Positions 48,523 to 56,424 of a stretch of DNA of 64,000 bases are shown here, piece by piece; the stretch's first letter is position 1, and every line of letters begins with the position of its first letter. This DNA is from Brevundimonas pishanensis (GTDB lineage Bacteria; Pseudomonadota; Alphaproteobacteria; Caulobacterales; Caulobacteraceae). The DNA lies in contig NZ_JAJKBG010000001.1 in the NCBI RefSeq assembly GCF_022750635.1, positions 62,001-126,000 on the forward strand, in the 5' to 3' direction. Made by a program: the position numbers and the translations under genes. Under the pieces are notes generated by a model. It worked only from the letters and a program-made list of their open reading frames with translations, was not told the DNA's origin and ran no database searches.

Positions 48523-48877
48523 TAAGTTTGATCCGCATATTGAGCGTTTGCATCAAAACCGGCCGCAGTTTCCCACGCCGATCAAGGGCTTGATATGCTT
48601 GTAGAAAGCACATTCAGGACGCATCTCGCGATACGCCCTTCTTCAAAGCCGCGCGGCCAATACCACGCAAGGCCGAAAGTCGCAACCAACGGAGTCGGAA
48701 CGTTCGGTGCAGATACGCACTCTAATCGCTGAATCTTCGCTAAAACCGACAAAAGTCGGGGGCTATGTCTATGACAGCTATGGGTGGGGGTGCGACGTTG
48801 CGGCATACTGCCGCCTCTTGATGCACACTCACAGGCCGATTAGGCGTCTCGCCGTATAATTAACCGCAGGACCTGCA
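48523..48877. other. 355-bp region between atpH and terC
   Basis: No convincing gene. It must hold the atp operon promoter (minus) and the terC promoter (plus). Visible structures are ATCAAG-GG-CTTGAT (48581-48594), a compact hairpin GCGGCA-TAC-TGCCGC (48800-48814) and a TATAAT hexamer at 48855-48860. I looked for a manganese-responsive yybP-ykoY riboswitch before terC and could not see its conserved core. Confidence 0.6.
48855..48860 (+). promoter_or_regulatory. Candidate -10 element of terC
   Basis: TATAAT matches the sigma-70 -10 consensus exactly, 18 bp before the terC ATG. No good -35 hexamer is seen at 17 bp spacing, so the assignment is tentative. Confidence 0.3.
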
Positions 48878-49690
48878 ATGCTCGAAAGCATAACTCCCCT
48901 TTTGACCGATCCGGCCGCCTGGGCGGCCCTTGTGACCCTTGTGGTCATGGAAGTGGTCCTCGGCATCGACAATCTGATCTTTATCTCGATCCTGTCGAAC
49001 AAACTACCGCCCGAGCACCGTCAGCGCACCCGTCGCATCGGTATCGGCCTTGCACTGATCATGCGTCTGGCACTTCTGGCGACCATCGGCTGGATCGTCG
49101 GTCTGACCCAACCTGTGTTCGACCTCGGTTGGTCGGGTGCCGGCTTCGAGACCTCGTTCTCGTGGCGTGACCTGATCCTGATCGCGGGTGGCCTGTTCCT
49201 GATCTGGAAGGCGACCAAGGAAATCCACCACTCGGTGGACACCACGCCTTCAGACACCGGCCTGCTTGAGAAAGAAAAGAAGGACGCCGTGATCAACAAC
49301 GTTGGCTCGGCCATCGTTCAGATCATCCTGCTGGACCTCGTGTTCTCGGTCGACTCGATCCTGACCGCCGTGGGTATGACCGAGCACGTGCCGATCATGA
49401 TGGTTGCCGTGATTATTGCGGTTCTCACCATGCTGCTGGCCTCGGACCCCCTTGCCAACTTCATCGACAAGAACCCGACCGTCGTCATGCTGGCTCTGGG
49501 TTTCCTGCTGATGATCGGTGTGGTTCTGATCGCCGACGGCTTCGGCGCTCACGTGCCGAAGGGCTATATCTATACGGCTATGGCCTTCTCGGCTCTGGTC
49601 GAGGGCCTGAACATGTGGTCTCGTAACGCCAAGATTAGAAAAGAGGCGGCCGAGGCTGCTTTGAAGGCGAAACAGACCCCACAGGTCTAA
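48878..49690 (+). CDS. TerC-family integral membrane protein
   Basis: A 270-residue protein with about seven membrane segments and the two family signatures of acidic residues within membrane helices: [14 protein letters not shown] near residue 27 and [14 protein letters not shown] near residue 153. TerC proteins were named for tellurite resistance; characterised bacterial relatives (Alx type) export manganese. Which metal this one moves is not known. Its message ends in a strong bidirectional terminator shared with priA. Confidence 0.9.
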   Translation: MLESITPLLTDPAAWAALVTLVVMEVVLGIDNLIFISILSNKLPPEHRQRTRRIGIGLALIMRLALLATIGWIVGLTQPVFDLGWSGAGFETSFSWRDLILIAGGLFLIWKATKEIHHSVDTTPSDTGLLEKEKKDAVINNVGSAIVQIILLDLVFSVDSILTAVGMTEHVPIMMVAVIIAVLTMLLASDPLANFIDKNPTVVMLALGFLLMIGVVLIADGFGAHVPKGYIYTAMAFSALVEGLNMWSRNAKIRKEAAEAALKAKQTPQV

Positions 49691-49706
49691 AGCCTGTAAA
49701 TATGTC

Positions 49707-49740
49707 AAAGGGCCCCGTCATCCGGCGGGGCCCTTTTCTA
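49707..49740. terminator. Bidirectional terminator between terC and priA
   Basis: AAAGGGCCCCG (49707-49717) / CGGGGCCCTTT (49726-49736) with an A tract before and T tract after; it serves terC and the convergent priA. Confidence 0.9.
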
Positions 49741-49744
49741 TGTC

Positions 49745-51907
49745 CTAGAGGAAGCTGTAGGGATCGACATCGACCGTCAGCCGAACAGAGGCGGGAACCT
49801 TCACCCGTGATAGCCAAGCCCGCAGGAAAGCCTGAAGGTTTACGTCACGATCAGCACGAACCAGCAGGCGTTTTCGTCGACGCCCCCGCACCAGTGCCAG
49901 CGGCGCATCAGCTGGACCGTAAACTTCCAACCGCTCGGCGTTCGGGATGGCGGCTGCCAACTCACGCGCGGTCTTTTCCAGAGCATGGGCGTTTTCGCTA
50001 GACAGGATCAGAGCCGTCAGCCTGCCAAACGGCGGCATAGTGCCCAGTTCCCGCTCGCCCATCTCGGCCTCGACAAAGGCATCGCGGTCATTAGCGGCTA
50101 AGGCTTCGAGCACCGGATGTTCAGGCGTCCACGTCTGCAACAACGCACGCCCAGGTTTGTCTGCACGGCCGGCGCGGCCCGTGGCCTGCGCCAGCAGTTG
50201 ATAGGTCCGCTCAGCCGCCCGCAGGTCACCGCCGCGCAAGCCCAGATCGGCATCCACAACGCCTACAAGGGTGAGAAGCGGGAAGTTGTGGCCCTTTGCG
50301 GCCGCCTGCGTAGCGACGAGAATATCGATCTCGCCATCGGCCATCGACTGGATCAGCGCCCGCGCCGCCTCGCCGTCCGGCACCGTGTCCGATGAGAACA
50401 CGGCTGTGCGCGCCTCGGGGAACAATTGGCGCACTTCTTCTTCCACACGCTCGACCCCCGGTCCGACAGACACCAGCGTGTCTTCGGCTCCGCAAGACGG
50501 ACAGGCCTTGGGCTTGGGCATGGAAAAGCCCGTCAGGTGGCAAACCAGTCGACCTGTGTATCTATGCTCGACCAGCCAGCTATCCGTATCGGGGGCTGTC
50601 AGGCGATGTCCGCAAGCACGGCACAGTACCACCGGCGCATAGCCACGACGGTTAAGGAACAGCAGCGTCTGCTCCCCCCGCGCCAAATTGGTGCCGATCT
50701 CTTCGCGCAGGGTCTGGGACAGCCACGTCTGGGGATCGGGCGGATTTTGGCGCAGGTCCACCAGCGAAATATCCGGCAGCACCGCCACCCCGTGACGTGA
50801 CTTCAGCTGAAGCCAGCGATAACGCCCCTGACGGGCATTCCACAGCGTCTCCAGCGACGGGGTCGCCGAAGCCAATACCACCGTCGCACCCTCGATACGC
50901 GCCCGTGCCACAGCTAAATCGCGGCCATGATAGACAAGGCCCTCTTCCTGTTTGTAGGACCCGTCGTGCTCTTCATCGACCACGATCATGGCCAGATCGG
51001 TGTAGGGCAGGAACAGCGCCGAGCGGGCACCGACGACGATATTACAGCGCCCTGCCCGCACCCCTTCCCACACCTGACGACGGCGCGCAGCTGAAACGCC
51101 GGAATGCCATTCCGCCGGAGCAGCGCCGAACCGGCGGGTGATTCGCTCGATCAATGCCTGCGTCAGCGCGATTTCCGGCAGCAGGATCAGAACCTGCGCA
51201 TCGGGCTTTGCCGCCAACAAATCCGCGGCGGCTTCCAGATAGGTTTCGGTCTTGCCCGAGCCGGTGATGCCATCCAGCAGGAAGGGCGAGAACCCACCCC
51301 CGATGGCCGCCGCCGACATGGCCTTGGCCGAGGCCGCCTGATCGGGATTTAGGGTGGCGGGCGCATGCGCAGGGCGTGGCCGGTCAAAGGCTGCCATGGC
51401 TTCGACCTCGAAGACCTCCAGCACCCCTTCATCCACCAGCCCTTTGATCACACCGGACGAGACACCTGCCGCGCGCGCCAGATCGGCTGGCGTCATGGCG
51501 CGATCGCCCAATGCCTCGATGACCGATGTACGAGCCGTGGTGGTACGCAGCGGCTGGCGCATCTCGACCCGTCGCACCCGTCGCTCAGGACGGGGGCGCG
51601 GCGCACGAAGGCCCCGAAGTGCGCGCGATGCCATCTCTCCGGGCGGGTTCAGCGTCCACCGCGCGGCCCACTCGACAAAATCGACGGTCGCCAAAGGCAA
51701 GGACGGGTCGCTCGCCTTTTGAACAATCGCCTTCAACTTGCGGTTGGAGCCGGTCGTTTCAAAGACGTCCGAGACGATCCCGCGTAACAGGCGCGGCCCC
51801 AGCGGCACATCGACCTGATCGCCGCGCGCCACTTCGATCCCCTCGGGCACCTCATAGTCGAACGCCTCCTGCACAGGCAGGGGCACAAGCACAGACGCCA
51901 CTTTCAC
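49745..51907 (-). CDS. priA: Primosomal protein N' (replication restart helicase)
   Basis: The 720-residue 3'-5' helicase starts at GTG 51907 ([21 protein letters not shown]), the usual N-terminus of the family. Motifs are Walker [26 protein letters not shown] (DEEH box), [23 protein letters not shown] and [13 protein letters not shown]. PriA reloads DnaB at stalled forks. Its zinc-binding domain is reduced: only Cys429, 432, 456, 469 and 472 remain of the usual eight; the second C-x2-C pair reads TAPDTDSW and CHxC reads CHLT. It is divergent from the aldolase gene with only 30 bp between start codons. Confidence 0.95.
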   Translation of the reverse strand: MKVASVLVPLPVQEAFDYEVPEGIEVARGDQVDVPLGPRLLRGIVSDVFETTGSNRKLKAIVQKASDPSLPLATVDFVEWAARWTLNPPGEMASRALRGLRAPRPRPERRVRRVEMRQPLRTTTARTSVIEALGDRAMTPADLARAAGVSSGVIKGLVDEGVLEVFEVEAMAAFDRPRPAHAPATLNPDQAASAKAMSAAAIGGGFSPFLLDGITGSGKTETYLEAAADLLAAKPDAQVLILLPEIALTQALIERITRRFGAAPAEWHSGVSAARRRQVWEGVRAGRCNIVVGARSALFLPYTDLAMIVVDEEHDGSYKQEEGLVYHGRDLAVARARIEGATVVLASATPSLETLWNARQGRYRWLQLKSRHGVAVLPDISLVDLRQNPPDPQTWLSQTLREEIGTNLARGEQTLLFLNRRGYAPVVLCRACGHRLTAPDTDSWLVEHRYTGRLVCHLTGFSMPKPKACPSCGAEDTLVSVGPGVERVEEEVRQLFPEARTAVFSSDTVPDGEAARALIQSMADGEIDILVATQAAAKGHNFPLLTLVGVVDADLGLRGGDLRAAERTYQLLAQATGRAGRADKPGRALLQTWTPEHPVLEALAANDRDAFVEAEMGERELGTMPPFGRLTALILSSENAHALEKTARELAAAIPNAERLEVYGPADAPLALVRGRRRKRLLVRADRDVNLQAFLRAWLSRVKVPASVRLTVDVDPYSFL

Positions 51908-51937
51908 GCGAACACCACCCGCGCTACCTTGGCGGCC

Positions 51938-52591
51938 ATGAAAATCTTCCTCGATACCGCCGACGTCGCCGTCATTAAGGACATCCTGCCCACAGGCATG
52001 GTCGATGGCGTCACCACCAATCCTTCTCTGATCGCTAAGTCGGGTCGGAACATTGCTGAGGTCATTGCCGAGATTTGTGCTCTCGTCGAGGGGCCTATTT
52101 CGGCAGAGGCTGTTGCTACCGATTATGACACCATGGTCAAGGAAGGCGAGAAGCTGGCTGCGATCCACAAGAATGTGGTCGTTAAACTGCCGCTTACGTG
52201 GGATGGCCTGCGCGCCACCCGCACCTTCACCGACCGCGGGATCAAAACCAACGTCACCCTGTGCTTCTCTGCAGCCCAGGCCATGCTGGCGGCCAAGGCT
52301 GGCGCGACCTTTATCTCCCCGTTTGTCGGGCGTCTGGACGATCACGGTGCCGACGGTGGCCTCCTGATCGAAGAGATTCGCGCCCTGTACGACATGCAGG
52401 GTTTCGAGACGCAAATCCTCGCCGCATCCTTGCGCAACACGGCCCACGTCGAGGCTGCGGCCATCGCCGGTGCGGATGCTGCGACACTTCCGCCTGCGGT
52501 TTTGAAGGACTTGGTAAAGCACCCATTAACCGAAAAGGGGCTTGATGCCTTCCTTGCGGACTGGGGCAAGACCGGCCAGTCCATTCTGTAA
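51938..52591 (+). CDS. Transaldolase-family protein (fructose-6-phosphate aldolase/TalC type)
   Basis: A 217-residue small transaldolase starting [10 protein letters not shown], with [13 protein letters not shown], the Schiff-base lysine in [31 protein letters not shown] and [11 protein letters not shown]. The size is that of the short TalC/Fsa class. Short family members act either as transaldolase in the pentose phosphate pathway or as fructose-6-phosphate aldolase, and the sequence alone does not settle which. It is the first gene of a plus-strand run with DUF484 and xerC. Confidence 0.92.
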   Translation: MKIFLDTADVAVIKDILPTGMVDGVTTNPSLIAKSGRNIAEVIAEICALVEGPISAEAVATDYDTMVKEGEKLAAIHKNVVVKLPLTWDGLRATRTFTDRGIKTNVTLCFSAAQAMLAAKAGATFISPFVGRLDDHGADGGLLIEEIRALYDMQGFETQILAASLRNTAHVEAAAIAGADAATLPPAVLKDLVKHPLTEKGLDAFLADWGKTGQSIL

Positions 52592-52620
52592 TCTGCGATC
52601 ATGATGGAGTGGTCCCTTCA

Positions 52621-53334
52621 ATGTCTCAATCTCTGGACACCTCGGCGGACCACTCCGACATGACGAACGACCTGCACTGGCCCCAGGTCCGACTGTGGCT
52701 TGAAACCAATGGCCAGCACCTTCTGGAAGACCGCGAGCTTCTGGAACAACTGGGCCTTAGAGCCGAGGGGCGCAATGTCGTCGATTTTGGCCGCGCTGCC
52801 CTGCACAAGATGGAAGCCAACGCCCAGCGCGAAGCCGGTGCGCGTCGCCTGATCGAAGAAATCTCGCGCACCAACTTCGCCGCCCAGACCCAGACCCATG
52901 TTGCCGCTCTGGACCTGATGGAGGCCACCAGCCACATCGAACTGGCACGCCAACTGGACATGACCACACAGGCCCGTTTCGGTCTTGCGGGTGCAGCCAT
53001 CGCGATTGAAAAGCCCGGCATCGTTCCATTCGGCTGGAAGGCCCTTGAGCAGGGCCGTGTTGATGCGCTTCTGGGCGAAGATGGCCGCAACTGGCTTGGT
53101 CCGAACTTTACCGGTCTCGATCTGTTTGGTCCCGCCGATGGCGAGGTCCGTTCGGTGGCACTGGTACGTATGAACATCCGCTTTGCCGACGAGAGCGAGC
53201 CGCGCGCCGCCCTGTGCGCCTTCGGGTCGGTCGAGGACGAGGGCTTTACGCCCGCCATGGGCTGCGAACTGATCGCCTTCGTCGCCCGCGTATTCGAACG
53301 AATGGCAGGCCGATGGGCGCTGCCGGAAGCCTGA
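52621..53334 (+). CDS. DUF484 family protein
   Basis: A 237-residue GAF-like protein with the family features: WPQVRLWLETNGQHLLEDRELL, NVVDFGRAALHKMEANAQRE (in part) and an acidic C-terminal half with GEVRSVALVRMNIRF. DUF484 genes sit directly before xerC across proteobacteria, as here. The molecular role is unknown. ATG 52621 is taken as the start; the xerC start lies inside its last 22 bases. Confidence 0.9.
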   Translation: MSQSLDTSADHSDMTNDLHWPQVRLWLETNGQHLLEDRELLEQLGLRAEGRNVVDFGRAALHKMEANAQREAGARRLIEEISRTNFAAQTQTHVAALDLMEATSHIELARQLDMTTQARFGLAGAAIAIEKPGIVPFGWKALEQGRVDALLGEDGRNWLGPNFTGLDLFGPADGEVRSVALVRMNIRFADESEPRAALCAFGSVEDEGFTPAMGCELIAFVARVFERMAGRWALPEA

Positions 53335-54245
53335 CCGCAGACGAGGCGCTGCGCGGGTGGCTGGACCACCTAGTCCATGAACGCCGCCTGTCGCCGCGCA
53401 CCCTCGAAGCCTATGGCCATATTGGTCGCTTGTATGTGGCGTTCCTCGAACGCCACAGGGGCGAAGCCTTACGCCTAAAGGACCTTGGAACTGTCACCGC
53501 TGCCGAACTTCGCGCCCATCTTGCGGAGCGTCGCAGCGGAGATCATCCCCTCAACGCCCGCTCACTCAGCCAGACATTGGCGGCCATTCGCGGCTTTCAC
53601 AGCTATCTGGACCGCCGCCACGATGTCGATGCCCCGCAACTGGCACTGGTACGCGGACCTAGGGTCAAGGCCTCTTTGCCGCGTCCCGTCACAGAAGACC
53701 AAGCCATCGGGCTGCTACAGGAGCCCGAAGCCGATCCGGACATGGAGCCATGGGAGGCGGCGCGTGATCGCGCGGTTTTGACGCTTCTTTATGGATGCGG
53801 CCTTCGTATCTCCGAAGGGCTGTCGCTGCTGCGCAAAGATGCGCCGTTGGGCGACAGTGTGCGTATTGTCGGCAAGGGCTCCAAGACCCGCATCGTTCCT
53901 GTCCTGCCACAGGTCTCGAAAGCCGTGGACGACTATATCGACCTGTGCCCTTGGCCGCTTGCCCCCGACGAGCCGCTCTTCAGGGCCAAGCGGGGTGGTC
54001 CGCTCTCGCCGCGTCAGGTCCAAGCCACGGTTCAGCGGCTGAGAGGACGATTGGGTCTTCCCGCCTCGGCCACACCCCATGCGCTGCGGCACAGTTTCGC
54101 AACCCACCTTCTGGGCGCAGGCGCGGACCTCCGCTCCATTCAGGAACTCCTCGGTCACGCCAGCCTGTCGACGACCCAGAAATACACTCAGGTCGACGCC
54201 GCCGCGCTGCTCAAAGCCTATGCTTCGGCGCACCCCCGTCGCTAG
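53313..54245 (+). CDS. xerC: Tyrosine recombinase XerC
   Basis: The 310-residue recombinase has an N-terminal core-binding domain (FLERHRGEALRLKDLGTVTA, SLSQTLAAIRGFHSYL) and the catalytic domain with all six active-site residues: Arg in YGCGLRISEG, Lys in GKGSKTRIV, HxxR in PHALRHSFATHLL, His in LLGHASLSTTQ and the nucleophile Tyr in QKYTQVD. With XerD it resolves chromosome dimers at dif at the FtsK-bearing septum. Conserved linkage to DUF484 marks it as the housekeeping enzyme, not a phage integrase. Confidence 0.95.
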   Translation: MGAAGSLTADEALRGWLDHLVHERRLSPRTLEAYGHIGRLYVAFLERHRGEALRLKDLGTVTAAELRAHLAERRSGDHPLNARSLSQTLAAIRGFHSYLDRRHDVDAPQLALVRGPRVKASLPRPVTEDQAIGLLQEPEADPDMEPWEAARDRAVLTLLYGCGLRISEGLSLLRKDAPLGDSVRIVGKGSKTRIVPVLPQVSKAVDDYIDLCPWPLAPDEPLFRAKRGGPLSPRQVQATVQRLRGRLGLPASATPHALRHSFATHLLGAGADLRSIQELLGHASLSTTQKYTQVDAAALLKAYASAHPRR

Positions 54246-54307
54246 CCATTGCCATATAAATAACATCGTTAGACAAGTAACTGATCGGGCTGGAGGATCA
54301 CTGGCCT

Positions 54308-55312
54308 ATGCAGGAACGGCCATTACGCGCGGATGTCTGTCGACGAACTTGCCTGCGGTTGCTGGCAAGCGCGGCATCGCTTGGCGTAGGCGGTCTCTCC
54401 GTTAGCGGGCAGGCACAGGACATCGCGGCTGCACCCGCCGGTCCTGCACCCGTACCGCTCTACACCAATCTGTTCACGCGCCTGGCGGCACCGGTGGAAA
54501 TAGGACGGCGCAGAAGTCTGTTTGTGCTGGATACAGGCGCCGAGGCGACTGCTATATCGGATCAGTTGGCCGCCGAGTTGCAACTGGTGGCAGGTCCCCG
54601 CGTCACTGTGCACAGCGTAACCGCCTCGAGCGTCGTTCCCAGTGTGCGCATTCCGCGCTTCAGGGTCCAATCCGAAACCTTCGAGGACGTTCTAGCTCCG
54701 GTATTCCAGCTTGAAGAACTGGGTGCGGAAGGCTTGCTAGGGTTGAACCATCTGCAGGCCTTCAATCTGCTGCTGGACATCCGCAACCGTAGCGCAACGC
54801 TGAACCCGAACCAGATACAGGGCGTGCGGTTCGAAATGGGCGCATCGGAGTTGGCGACCCGTATCCAGCGCCGTCTGTCTGCCGTTCCATCTTATCAAAA
54901 GGATGGATTGCTGTTCATGGACATCCGTGTGGGCGATGCACCCGTCACCGCCTTTCTGGATACCGGCGCGCAACACTCGGTCGGCAACGAGCAGCTGCTG
55001 GCCCGGCTCGGCTATCCGGCCCGCCAGCTACAAACCATCGCCGTCCATGGCGTAAGCGGTCCCGCGATCGTAGGCCGCTCCGGCCCCACCATGGATATCG
55101 AACTCGGCCCCAAACGGCTGCGGCAGGTGCCGCTGCTGTTCAGTGACCTGCATATTTTCCAGATACTGGGACTGGCCGACCGCCCCGCCCTGCTTATCGG
55201 CGCGGACCTGTTGAGCCGGTTTGATCAGGTAAGGATCGACTACAAGACAAACCGCATCGCGCTGGGCAGCATTATGCGCGGGAGAAGCGTGCCTCGGAAT
55301 TCCGTGCGTTGA
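54308..55312 (+). CDS. Exported retropepsin-like aspartic protease with two DTG domains
   Basis: The 334-residue precursor has an N-terminal signal, possibly of the twin-arginine or Sec type (CRRTCLRLLASAASLG, ending SGQAQ). Two retropepsin-like units follow in tandem: the first with LFVLDTGAEATAIS (Asp75), the second with AFLDTGAQHSVGN (Asp218), each followed by a hydrophobic flap-like region and a hydrophobic GLLGLN or LLIGADLL motif. Each unit could supply one catalytic Asp, so one chain could form the whole active site. The substrate is unknown. The last 41 bp overlap the convergent epoxide hydrolase gene. Confidence 0.88.
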   Translation: MQERPLRADVCRRTCLRLLASAASLGVGGLSVSGQAQDIAAAPAGPAPVPLYTNLFTRLAAPVEIGRRRSLFVLDTGAEATAISDQLAAELQLVAGPRVTVHSVTASSVVPSVRIPRFRVQSETFEDVLAPVFQLEELGAEGLLGLNHLQAFNLLLDIRNRSATLNPNQIQGVRFEMGASELATRIQRRLSAVPSYQKDGLLFMDIRVGDAPVTAFLDTGAQHSVGNEQLLARLGYPARQLQTIAVHGVSGPAIVGRSGPTMDIELGPKRLRQVPLLFSDLHIFQILGLADRPALLIGADLLSRFDQVRIDYKTNRIALGSIMRGRSVPRNSVR

Positions 55313-56267
55313 GGGACAGGTCCCACAGGAAGCTAAGGATGGCTTCGCTCACCGCCTCGGGCGCTTCCTGCTGGACCCAATGGCCTGCCTTTGGAACCAC
55401 CGTCATACCGCGAAAATCTGTCAGCCAATTCGACAGTTCGCTTTCGAAATGCCCTGCATAGCGCCGCACCGGATCACGCTCGCCGACCAGAAACGCCGAT
55501 GGCACAGTGATCTTGCGGCCCTGAAGCCAGCGCGTCCGCGCCCAGTTGGAATCGATCATCCGATACCAGTGGACCGCCCTCTCGAAGCCCGATTTCTTGA
55601 AAGCCTCGACATAGGCAGCGAAATGATCCGGCGTCAGCCAGACCGGAAGGACGGCCTCGTCGGGGATGATATCGACGAAGTTGCGCCCTTGAGGAATACG
55701 CCCGTCTGCCTGATAGACAGGCTGTGTCACCCCGTCGAAGGCCCAGAACATCTTGCGCAACGCCGTCTCGGGATCGGCATCCATCGGCAAATGGGACTCC
55801 GGATGTGCAAACGTAGCCAGATACAGCAGGTCCTCGCCGTTCTTTTCGGCCAGGTATTTCATGACCGCCGTCGGGGGCCCCTGACGTCTGCGCGGCTGGA
55901 ACGGTACCGCTATGCCCATGACGGCATGGAACATGTCCGGCCTTAGCAGGGCCGCCTGCCAGGCGACGGCGGAGCCCCAGTCATGTCCGACGATGGCCGC
56001 CTGCTCGTAACCGAGCGCCTCGACCAGTGCGACCAGATCACCCACCAGCGTATAGATGGAATAGGACGACGCCCCCGGTGGCCCGCCTGTCTCGCCATAG
56101 CCGCGCATATAGGGTGCTACGACGCGGTAACCCGCTTGCGACAAGGCCTTGATCTGGTGATGCCAGGAGATGGCGAGATCAGGAAATCCGTGCACCAGAA
56201 CCACAAGTGGTCCCTCTCCAGCCTCGATGACCTGAATGTTCAACTCGTCGGTCTGGATCCACCCCAT
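55272..56267 (-). CDS. Alpha/beta hydrolase, epoxide hydrolase type
   Basis: A 331-residue protein starting at ATG 56267. The oxyanion block LVHGFPDLAISWHHQ, the nucleophile elbow VGHDWGSAVAW with Asp, the cap-domain tyrosines and the catalytic His in PKAGHWVQQEAPEAV match the epoxide hydrolase/haloalkane dehalogenase branch; HGFP followed by GHDWG is typical of epoxide hydrolases. It opens epoxides to diols. The 3' end overlaps the convergent retropepsin gene by 41 bp. The physiological substrate is not known. Confidence 0.9.
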   Translation of the reverse strand: MGWIQTDELNIQVIEAGEGPLVVLVHGFPDLAISWHHQIKALSQAGYRVVAPYMRGYGETGGPPGASSYSIYTLVGDLVALVEALGYEQAAIVGHDWGSAVAWQAALLRPDMFHAVMGIAVPFQPRRRQGPPTAVMKYLAEKNGEDLLYLATFAHPESHLPMDADPETALRKMFWAFDGVTQPVYQADGRIPQGRNFVDIIPDEAVLPVWLTPDHFAAYVEAFKKSGFERAVHWYRMIDSNWARTRWLQGRKITVPSAFLVGERDPVRRYAGHFESELSNWLTDFRGMTVVPKAGHWVQQEAPEAVSEAILSFLWDLSLNARNSEARFSRA

Positions 56268-56424
56268 ATCCACTCCGGCACCCTCACAGAAAAACCTCAC
56301 CGCAAGGTCCAGAAACGACAGATCGCCCCCGCAGGCAAATCACAAACCTAGGGTATTTTAATTTGATAGTACGATTGTGCAGGGCACCTTTGGGTTTCGC
56401 CGCCGAGTTGATTATGTTGGGAGG

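Noticed and set aside
51908..52522. N-terminal extension of PriA by about 205 codons
   Set aside because: The extension reads antisense to the well-conserved aldolase gene; PriA homology begins at [11 protein letters not shown].
53313..54245. xerC as a phage or island integrase
   Set aside because: DUF484 linkage and housekeeping neighbours mark it as chromosomal XerC; no att repeats or phage genes lie nearby.
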